39,290 nt of DNA, taken from contig JAZTXE010000005.1 of the NCBI GenBank assembly GCA_045636205.1, positions 1 through 39,290 on the forward strand, read 5' to 3'. The translations under genes were made by a program, and so were the position numbers. The DNA comes from JAZRUF01 sp045636205. GTDB lineage: Bacteria > Bacillota > Clostridia > Oscillospirales > JAAYXM01. This document shows positions 33,859 through 39,290 of this stretch, piece after piece (position 1 is the stretch's first letter; every line of letters starts with the position of its first letter). The notes below the pieces were generated by a model. It made no database searches. It was not told the origin of the DNA and was given only the letters and a program-made list of their open reading frames with translations.

Positions 33859-34654
33859 TACGCATACTCACTCTATGTACTCCTTTGACGGGTATGACAG
33901 CGTAGACGTTCTGTGCCGTAATGCAATCGCAAACGGCGTAAATGTCCTCGCCGTAACCGACCACGCAGAAGCTCTCTCCGGTGTCCCGCTCAATTTAAAA
34001 GAAAAAGAACGGTGCGCCCTTTCCGTAAAAGCCATCAACGATGCAGCACGCAACCATTCCCCATCGCTTACTCTTCTGCGCGGGTGCGAGCTCGGTCAGC
34101 CACATATGAACCCGCAATACTCAAAGGAGATACTCACAAGCTTTGATTTTGACTATGTTATAGGTTCGATGCACTTTTTCCCGGGCAACATAGACCTGTA
34201 TGACGTGACCTACACGCGCGAAAACTACAGAGAACACATGAATATATACTTTGAAGAAACACTAAAAATGCTTGATTTTGAGGGTTATCAGACATTGGGG
34301 CACTTAGACTATATCACCCGTCTACTGTACCACTGCTTTGACGGTAGACCAAACTACCTTGAATTCCGAGCAGATGTAGAAAAAATTCTAAAACGCGTTG
34401 CAGAAAAAAAGCTAGCCTTGGAAATAAACACCTCAAGTCTGAGAAAAAAGGGCGCACTTGCCATGGAAAGTTGGATTCTTGAAACGTTTCTTAGCTTCGG
34501 CGGTGAGCACATAACCATCGGGAGCGATGCTCATATTTCCTCAGATGTAGGAAGCGGCTTCAAGGAAGCATTTGAACTTTTAGGGAAATGCGGCTTTACG
34601 CATTATACTTATTTTGTAAACAGGGAACCCATATCGGTTCTCATACCCCAATAA
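33848..34654 (+). CDS. PHP-domain phosphatase, histidinol-phosphatase HisJ family
   Basis: Metal-dependent phosphoesterase of 268 residues. The PHP metal motifs are present: CDTHTHSMYSFDG at the start (His 6 and His 8), VTDHAE, YVIGSMHFF, LGHLDYI and IGSDAH near the end. HisJ-type enzymes remove phosphate from histidinol phosphate. No other his genes are in the window, so the natural substrate is uncertain; the aminotransferase two genes on makes a role in amino-acid metabolism plausible. The start ATG at 33848 follows AAAGGAG and lies inside the end of the YibE/F gene. A longer frame from 33740 would overlap that gene further and lacks a ribosome site. Confidence 0.85.
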   Translation: MICDTHTHSMYSFDGYDSVDVLCRNAIANGVNVLAVTDHAEALSGVPLNLKEKERCALSVKAINDAARNHSPSLTLLRGCELGQPHMNPQYSKEILTSFDFDYVIGSMHFFPGNIDLYDVTYTRENYREHMNIYFEETLKMLDFEGYQTLGHLDYITRLLYHCFDGRPNYLEFRADVEKILKRVAEKKLALEINTSSLRKKGALAMESWILETFLSFGGEHITIGSDAHISSDVGSGFKEAFELLGKCGFTHYTYFVNREPISVLIPQ

Positions 34655-34667
34655 AGGAGTTTTTTAT

Positions 34668-35150
34668 ATGAAAAAGGAAATACTTGAACTTTTAGAAAAA
34701 GACTGTACGCTCACAGCAGAGCAAATAGCAAGCATGGTAAATGCAAATGAAGAAGAGGTCCGCCGCCTCATCCGTGAATTTGAGGAAAACGGTGTCATCC
34801 TCGGATACCGTGCAATAATAGACTGGGACAAAACCGAATGCGAAGCAGCCACCGCTCTTATAGAAATCAAAGTCACACCTCAGCGTGGCCAAGGCTTCGA
34901 GCGCGTTGCTCAGCGCATTTGTCAATACTCGGAAGTTGAGAGCGTTTATCTGATGTCCGGCGGATTCGACCTTACTGCGATAATAAAAGGAAAAACACTA
35001 AAGCAAGTGGCTCTGTTCGTCGCCGAAAAATTAGCTCCGCTGGATGCAGTCAATGCAACTTCCACACATTTCGTTTTAAAAAAATTCAAGGATGCCGGTG
35101 TTCTGTTTTCAAAAGATCACGCTCCTCAGGAACGTATTCAGATTCTCTAA
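34668..35150 (+). CDS. Lrp/AsnC-family transcriptional regulator
   Basis: A 160-residue regulator. The N-terminal winged helix-turn-helix (KEILELLEKDCTLTAEQIAS, then EVRRLIREFEENGVILGY) is followed by a RAM-type ligand-binding domain (ATALIEIKVTPQRGQGFERV, VESVYLMSGGFDLTAIIKG). Lrp proteins sense amino acids. This one lies 12 bases before an aminotransferase gene, and the pair is a common arrangement in Clostridia, so it probably controls the aminotransferase and perhaps the whole operon. AAAGGAG precedes the ATG. Confidence 0.93.
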   Translation: MKKEILELLEKDCTLTAEQIASMVNANEEEVRRLIREFEENGVILGYRAIIDWDKTECEAATALIEIKVTPQRGQGFERVAQRICQYSEVESVYLMSGGFDLTAIIKGKTLKQVALFVAEKLAPLDAVNATSTHFVLKKFKDAGVLFSKDHAPQERIQIL

Positions 35151-35162
35151 TAGAAAGGCAGC

Positions 35163-36353
35163 GTGATAGAAATGATTAATTACGATGAAAAACTATCCTC
35201 ACGGTTAAAAAACATAAAGCCTTCGGGTATACGCAAATTCTTCGATTTAGTTGAGGGCACCGAGGGTGTAATCTCTCTGGGCATAGGCGAGCCTGATTTC
35301 GTAACCCCCTGGCATATACGTGACGCAGGAGGATATTCTCTTGAAAAAGGATACACCTACTATACCCCCAACGCAGGACTTACCGAACTTCGCGGTGAAA
35401 TCTCCAAATACTTAAACCGCCGTTTCGGTCTCTCCTATTCCCCAAAAGATGAAATTCTGGTAACCGTCGGCGGTAGTGAGGCGATAGACCTGACGGTACG
35501 CGCACTTATTGAACCTGGCGACGAAGTTCTCATCCCCGAGCCGTCCTTTGTATGCTATGACCCGATTACCGTCTTAGCCGGCGGCACTCCGGTTCCTATT
35601 CCCACGTATAAAGAGGATAAATTCCGCCTGACGCCGGAGAATTTAGAAGCGGCAATCACTCCAAAATCCAAACTTCTGGTTTTGCCTTATCCCTGCAATC
35701 CGACAGGTGCAATAATGCCGCGTGAGCAGCTTGAAGCGATTGCTGAAGTTGTCATAAAGCATGATTTAATAGTACTGTCCGATGAAATTTACGCTGAACT
35801 TACATATGATGCACACCATGTCTCCCCCGCTTCAATCCCCGGCATGCACGAACGCACGGTTGTCGTAAATGGCTTTTCAAAGGCTTATGCAATGACCGGT
35901 TGGCGATTGGGATATGCATGTGCTCCGAAAGAGCTAATGGGAACAATGGTTAAAATTCATCAGTACGCGATTATGTCCGCTCCAACCACCGCGCAGTTTG
36001 CAGCGATTGAGGCAATGAAAAACGGTGATAATGACATACGTGAAATGCGCGAGGAGTATGACCGTCGTCGCAGATTTGTGTGCGACCGCTTAAACAGCTT
36101 AGGTCTTACCTGCTTTGAACCGCAAGGCGCGTTCTATATTTTCCCATCCATTGAAAAAACCGGGCTTTCCTCCGAAGAATTCTGCGAGCGTCTTATAAAC
36201 ACACATAAGGTCGCTGTAATCCCCGGAAACGCATTCGGCGAATGTGGTGAGGGTTTCGTTCGCTGCTGTTACGCCTGCTCCATGCGCGACCTCGCCGAAG
36301 CACTCGCGCGAATTGAGCATTTTCTTGAAGACCTGGGAATCCATCGCACATAA
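35163..36353 (+). CDS. Class I/II pyridoxal-phosphate aminotransferase
   Basis: Transfers amino groups between amino acids and 2-oxo acids, 396 residues. Motifs are the N-terminal ISLGIGEPDF, YTPNAGLTELR, PYPCNPTGA, SDEIYAELTYD, and the cofactor-binding lysine in GFSKAYAMTGWRLGYA (K240 counted from the GTG). The C-terminal arginine region is also seen (EGFVRCCYA). It resembles the aspartate/aromatic aminotransferase subgroup; the exact substrate is not readable. The start may be GTG at 35163 (AAAGG 4 bases upstream) or ATG at 35172 (13 bases from AAAGG); I keep the GTG. Confidence 0.92.
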   Translation: MIEMINYDEKLSSRLKNIKPSGIRKFFDLVEGTEGVISLGIGEPDFVTPWHIRDAGGYSLEKGYTYYTPNAGLTELRGEISKYLNRRFGLSYSPKDEILVTVGGSEAIDLTVRALIEPGDEVLIPEPSFVCYDPITVLAGGTPVPIPTYKEDKFRLTPENLEAAITPKSKLLVLPYPCNPTGAIMPREQLEAIAEVVIKHDLIVLSDEIYAELTYDAHHVSPASIPGMHERTVVVNGFSKAYAMTGWRLGYACAPKELMGTMVKIHQYAIMSAPTTAQFAAIEAMKNGDNDIREMREEYDRRRRFVCDRLNSLGLTCFEPQGAFYIFPSIEKTGLSSEEFCERLINTHKVAVIPGNAFGECGEGFVRCCYACSMRDLAEALARIEHFLEDLGIHRT

Positions 36354-36371
36354 GATTTGAGGTTTTTACAA

Positions 36372-37238
36372 ATGAAGCATTGTTTTAAGAAAGCATACGC
36401 TAAAATCAACTTAACATTGGATGTACTCGGCACACGCGATGACGGATACCACGAGCTTTGCATGGTAATGCAACAAGTGTCGCTTTGCGATACCGTTGCT
36501 GTGCGCATCGGCTGCCCATGGGATGGTATACAGGTTATATCAAACTTAGGCTATCTACCCTGCGATGAGAGAAATATAGCTTACAAAGCTGCAAAGCTGT
36601 TTTTAGACGAAGCCGGTCTCTCCTCATCAGTCGGCGGGATAAATATCGCCATGGAAAAGCGAATCCCGGTGTCTGCAGGCCTTGCCGGCGGAAGTTCTGA
36701 TGGTGCGGCTGTTCTTTCAGCACTTAATGAGTTGTGCGAGACCAACTTAAGCTTGGATGAACTGTGTAAAATAGGTGTCAAAATAGGCGCAGATGTCCCG
36801 TACTGCTTATGTGGCAACACAATGCTCGCATGCGGCGTTGGCGAAAAACTTTCCCCTCTTCCGCGTCTGCCTGAATGTGATATAGTTCTCTGCAAGCCGG
36901 GTTACGGAATGTCCACCCCAAAAGTATTCTCCGAGCTTGATGAGACCGAAATTCCGCACCATCCGGATACCGAAGCCATGTTAAATGCCTTAAGCGATGG
37001 TAACCTCAAAAATATAGCCTCGCATATGTACAATGTGCTCGAGCCTGTAGTCTCAGCATCAAAATCGGATATATCAGAAATTGAAAAAACCATGCTCGAT
37101 GCCGGCGCTCTCGGCTCTATAATGAGCGGAAGCGGAAGTACTGTATTTGGTATTTTTGATAATCCTGCTTGCGCTAAACGCGCATATTCCAATTTACGCA
37201 AACGCTATAAAGATACATTTTTAGCAAAATCTCTATAA
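36372..37238 (+). CDS. ispE: 4-diphosphocytidyl-2-C-methyl-D-erythritol kinase
   Basis: GHMP-family kinase of the non-mevalonate isoprenoid pathway, 288 residues. Seen are AYAKINLTLDVLGTRDDGYHEL at the start (two adjoining parts), the ATP-binding PVSAGLAGGSSDGAAVLSAL, IGADVPYCL with the catalytic Asp, and SIMSGSGSTVFGIF near the end. I start at the ATG at 36372; TTGAGG lies 9 bases upstream, and an earlier TTG at 36357 overlaps that ribosome site. It is the last gene of the YibE/F operon; a new promoter follows at 37251. Confidence 0.96.
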   Translation: MKHCFKKAYAKINLTLDVLGTRDDGYHELCMVMQQVSLCDTVAVRIGCPWDGIQVISNLGYLPCDERNIAYKAAKLFLDEAGLSSSVGGINIAMEKRIPVSAGLAGGSSDGAAVLSALNELCETNLSLDELCKIGVKIGADVPYCLCGNTMLACGVGEKLSPLPRLPECDIVLCKPGYGMSTPKVFSELDETEIPHHPDTEAMLNALSDGNLKNIASHMYNVLEPVVSASKSDISEIEKTMLDAGALGSIMSGSGSTVFGIFDNPACAKRAYSNLRKRYKDTFLAKSL

Positions 37239-37250
37239 ATAAGAGACAGC

Positions 37251-37279
37251 TTGACAATCAATGTCAAATTGATTAGAAT
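37251..37279 (+). promoter_or_regulatory. Sigma-A promoter of the Mrp/NBP35 gene with interlocking dyads
   Basis: TTGACA (37251-37256), exact 17-base spacer, TAGAAT (37274-37279). Two overlapping inverted repeats sit in it: TTGACA/TGTCAA with a 5-base gap and ATCAAT/ATTGAT with a 5-base gap. They may be a regulator site; no family can be named. Confidence 0.75.
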
Positions 37280-37340
37280 AGATATGTTTTGTTAGTTAAA
37301 AATAACATTATACAAATATATACAAAGGAGCTGTATTGTA

Positions 37341-38177
37341 ATGTCAGAAAATCAATCTTGCAGCCATGATTGCGGATCATGCTCTGCTAACTGTTCGTCA
37401 CGTCAGCAGTCCCCTGCTGATTTTCGTGAAGCCCCCCATGAATTAAGCAACATTCGCCGCGTTATAGGCGTAGTAAGCGGCAAGGGCGGTGTAGGTAAAT
37501 CCCTGGTAACTTCTCTGCTTGCGGTTCTTTTAAACCGTCGCGGCAAGAAAACCGCTATTTTGGATGCGGATATAACCGGTCCCTCTATCCCTCAGATTTT
37601 CGGTCTTCACGACCGCGCAGTCGCATCTGGAAATGCAATTTTGCCGGTCACTACCAAAACCGGAATTGACGTTATGTCCGTAAACCTTCTGCTTGAGGAT
37701 GAGAAGCAGCCGGTTGTTTGGCGCGGTCCGGTTATCGCAGGAACCGTAAAGCAGTTCTGGACGGATGTTATATGGAAAGACGTTGACTATATGTTCGTCG
37801 ATATGCCTCCCGGTACCGGTGATGTACCGCTCACCGTATTCCAATCCCTACCGGTTGACGGTATAGTTGTCGTCGCATCTCCGCAGGAGCTTGTCAGCAT
37901 GATAGTTTCAAAAGCGGTTAACATGGCGAAGATGATGAACATTCCGATTTTAGGTCTTGTAGAGAACATGAGCTACCTTGAGTGCCCGGATTGTTCGAAG
38001 AAAATCAGTATTTTTGGTGAAAGCCATATAGATGAAATCAGCCGCGAATTCAATCTCCCGGTACTCGCAAAAATCCCGATTGACCCGCAGCTTGCAAGTC
38101 TTTGCGATAAGGGTTCACTCGAACTCTTTGACGCTGAATGGTTTAACGAAGCGGCTGACAAAATTGAAAACTTATAA
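37341..38177 (+). CDS. Mrp/NBP35-type P-loop iron-sulfur carrier ATPase
   Basis: Assembles or transfers Fe-S clusters in the cytosol. The 278 residues begin with a cysteine cluster (C7, C11, C14 and C18) of the kind common in clostridial Mrp proteins. The deviant Walker A VSGKGGVGKS is at about 45-54, DADITGPSIP follows, then DYMFVDMPPGTGD, and the cluster-binding CPDC at C215 and C218. It has its own promoter and a strong terminator and so is a single-gene unit. GGAG lies upstream of the ATG. The N-terminal cysteines may hold a second cluster, as in NBP35. Confidence 0.95.
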   Translation: MSENQSCSHDCGSCSANCSSRQQSPADFREAPHELSNIRRVIGVVSGKGGVGKSLVTSLLAVLLNRRGKKTAILDADITGPSIPQIFGLHDRAVASGNAILPVTTKTGIDVMSVNLLLEDEKQPVVWRGPVIAGTVKQFWTDVIWKDVDYMFVDMPPGTGDVPLTVFQSLPVDGIVVVASPQELVSMIVSKAVNMAKMMNIPILGLVENMSYLECPDCSKKISIFGESHIDEISREFNLPVLAKIPIDPQLASLCDKGSLELFDAEWFNEAADKIENL

Positions 38178-38185
38178 TCCGTACA

Positions 38186-38217
38186 AAAAGTCTGTTCCCT
38201 ATCAGGAACAGACTTTT
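38186..38217. terminator. Bidirectional terminator between the Mrp gene and the YczE-like gene
   Basis: AAAAGTCTGTTCC pairs perfectly with GGAACAGACTTTT across a 6-base loop, between two converging genes. Confidence 0.92.
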
Positions 38218-38220
38218 AAT

Positions 38221-38874
38221 TTATTTTGTCACAAATTTGTTTATAGGTGCAGATAGCATCCGCGTAATAACTTTTACAACCATTCCGGTAAAAACCGCGG
38301 TTATCAATGTTCCCTCACGCGCTCCGACAATCTTTCCGTCGAAAAACACAAGTGATAATATTATTGAAAGACTCACATTTGCCACATCAACCACAATCTT
38401 TACATTGCCAAATTTCTTCCCCAACTTATCCGCAACCGTCTTTACAAACGCTTCACCCGAGTTCATTACAACATTTGCAATCACCGAAAGCGCAACACCT
38501 AAACCTAAAACAATAACACCTATAATGACCATCACAAGTTGCATTATGTACGAGTTTACGTCAATACCCGAAAGACACCACATCCCAAAATCCGTAAAAT
38601 ATCCGAAAACAAGCGAGAGCGGAATCTGCAAAAGTTGAACAAATTCGAAATCCTTTCTTAAAATGAGAACCTGTGCAACTATCATTGCAAAATTCCATAA
38701 TATAAGCCATGTCCCCAACGATATTCCGGTAAATTTGCAACTTAGCACATTAGGTACCGACGAAATCGGAGAAACCCCCAGCATACTTTTCTTTGTAAAC
38801 GCAATTCCAAGCGCGATGAAAAATAAACTTATGACAAACAATACGTACCGCTTTAATACTTCTTTTTTACTCAT
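38221..38874 (-). CDS. YczE/YyaS/YitT-type membrane protein
   Basis: A 217-residue membrane protein with five or six helices. The start of the mature region (ALGIAFTKKSMLGVSPISSVPNVLS, in two parts) and the middle segment (GVALSVIANVVMNSGEAFVKTVADK) follow the pattern of the YczE/YitT family of uncharacterised Firmicutes membrane proteins. The ATG at 38874 (MSKKEVLKRY) is chosen by its basic start; a GTG at 38886 is in frame, and neither has a good ribosome site. A possible promoter (TTGTGA, 17 bases, TACTAA) would leave only a very short leader. Function unknown. Confidence 0.82.
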   Translation of the reverse strand: MSKKEVLKRYVLFVISLFFIALGIAFTKKSMLGVSPISSVPNVLSCKFTGISLGTWLILWNFAMIVAQVLILRKDFEFVQLLQIPLSLVFGYFTDFGMWCLSGIDVNSYIMQLVMVIIGVIVLGLGVALSVIANVVMNSGEAFVKTVADKLGKKFGNVKIVVDVANVSLSIILSLVFFDGKIVGAREGTLITAVFTGMVVKVITRMLSAPINKFVTK

Positions 38875-38913
38875 ATCCGAAACCACACTTTAGTATTTTT
38901 AATATTTTTCATT

Positions 38914-38942
38914 CACAAGTTATTACCCTCGTACATAAAATG
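38914..38942 (+). promoter_or_regulatory. Possible late-sporulation (sigma-K-like) promoter of the collagen-like gene
   Basis: CAC at 38914-38916, 17 bases, then CATAAAATG at 38934-38942. This resembles the sigma-K/E pattern (AC ... CATA). There is no good sigma-A alternative. The evidence is thin, but it fits a spore-surface gene. Confidence 0.3.
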
Positions 38943-38994
38943 AATTGGAGTAATAATATAACTCTTATATTAAGCAATGGAGGTTTGTGCATAA

Positions 38995-39290
38995 ATGAGA
39001 CACTATAACTGTGCTAATTTTGCAGGCAGCGGATTTGAAAATTCCAATTGTCCCCATCCACCGGTCCAGTATTGCTGCACAGGACCTATAGGCCCGCGCG
39101 GTCCGCAAGGTCCTGTGGGTCCTCAAGGTGAACCCGGCCCCGTAGGTCCGATGGGTGCCCAAGGTCCTATCGGTGAAACCGGTGCTACCGGCGCTACCGG
39201 TGCCGACGGTGCTACAGGTCCTACCGGAGCAACAGGCGCAACTGGTGCTACAGGTGCCGACGGTGCTACAGGTCCTACCGGAGCAACAGG
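38995..39290 (+). CDS. Collagen-like Gly-X-Y repeat protein (5' part only)
   Basis: The gene starts at the ATG at 38995, behind TGGAGG, and is open to the right edge of the window (98 codons). A short head of about 28 residues has four cysteines (NCANF, NCPHPP, YCCTG). From residue 29 on it is an unbroken run of Gly-X-Y triplets, first Pro-rich (GPIGPRGPQGPVGPQGEPGP), then dominated by GAT, GPT and GAD. This is the make-up of exosporium or spore-surface collagen-like proteins such as BclA, and the sporulation gene yunB elsewhere in the window is in keeping with that. There is no signal peptide, as for spore-coat proteins made in the mother cell. The cysteines could cross-link the trimer. The C-terminal domain is outside the window. 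Confidence 0.88.
   Translation, partial: MRHYNCANFAGSGFENSNCPHPPVQYCCTGPIGPRGPQGPVGPQGEPGPVGPMGAQGPIGETGATGATGADGATGPTGATGATGATGADGATGPTGAT
39199..39290 (+). repeat. 54-base tandem repeat inside the collagen-like gene
   Basis: A 38-base stretch at 39199-39236 recurs identically at 39253-39290, a period of 54 bases, or six Gly-X-Y triplets. Shorter GGTGCTACCGG-like units lie between and before. Identity at the DNA level points to recent expansion by slippage or recombination. Confidence 0.85.

Noticed and set aside
39160..39290. Short regular repeats considered as a CRISPR array
   Set aside because: The repeats keep the reading frame, encode Gly-X-Y triplets and have no unique spacers.

Overview
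The window is a gene-dense piece of chromosome from a spore-forming, low- to mid-G+C Gram-positive anaerobe, most likely a member of the class Clostridia. The evidence is a yunB sporulation gene, two secreted proteins with S-layer homology (SLH) repeats, a collagen-like Gly-X-Y surface protein of the spore-surface type, formate-tetrahydrofolate ligase, strong AGGAGG-type ribosome binding sites, and sigma-A promoters with TTGACA/TATAAT boxes. I cannot name the genus. I see no rRNA, tRNA, insertion sequence, CRISPR array or complete prophage.

Layout, left to right. Positions 1-1801 (-) hold ligA, cut by the window edge. Divergent from it is yunB (+). Next come a (-) pair, a PerM/AI-2E-type permease followed by an SLH-anchored M3 metallopeptidase, and then a lone PTS EIIC_2/PfoR-type membrane protein (+). 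Positions 7764-13479 (+) carry a MacA-MacB-type efflux system (adaptor, ATPase and permease overlapping by 4 bases) followed closely by an SLH surface protein. The rpoB-rpoC operon (-) fills 13579-20876. It stands alone, without the usual rplKAJL or rpsL/rpsG/fusA neighbours, behind its own promoter and a leader with several small stems.

Positions 21201-24002 (-) carry a GntP-type permease, a YgjV-type membrane protein and an amidohydrolase. A short AT-rich island (24227-25520) holds an XRE regulator divergent from a SHOCT-domain membrane protein and a small membrane protein. Two matching 17-base operator-like sites lie in the shared intergenic region. The housekeeping operon fhs-tsaE-tsaB-rpiB-upp (-) follows, then ung and tkt (-).

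Positions 32590-37238 (+) form a five-gene run: YibE/F, a PHP phosphatase, an Lrp/AsnC regulator, an aminotransferase and ispE. Then come a P-loop Fe-S carrier (Mrp/NBP35) with its own promoter, a YczE/YitT-type membrane protein (-), and the start of the collagen-like gene (+), which runs off the right edge.

Most of this is ordinary core genome. The parts most worth a second look are the XRE/SHOCT island with its paired operators, the SLH-M3 peptidase, the internally duplicated MacA adaptor with a Gly/Met tail, the isolated rpoBC operon with its structured leader and acidic RpoB tail, and the DNA-level repeats of the collagen-like gene. I found no clear evidence of a wholly new multi-gene system. 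The XRE/SHOCT island is the best candidate.
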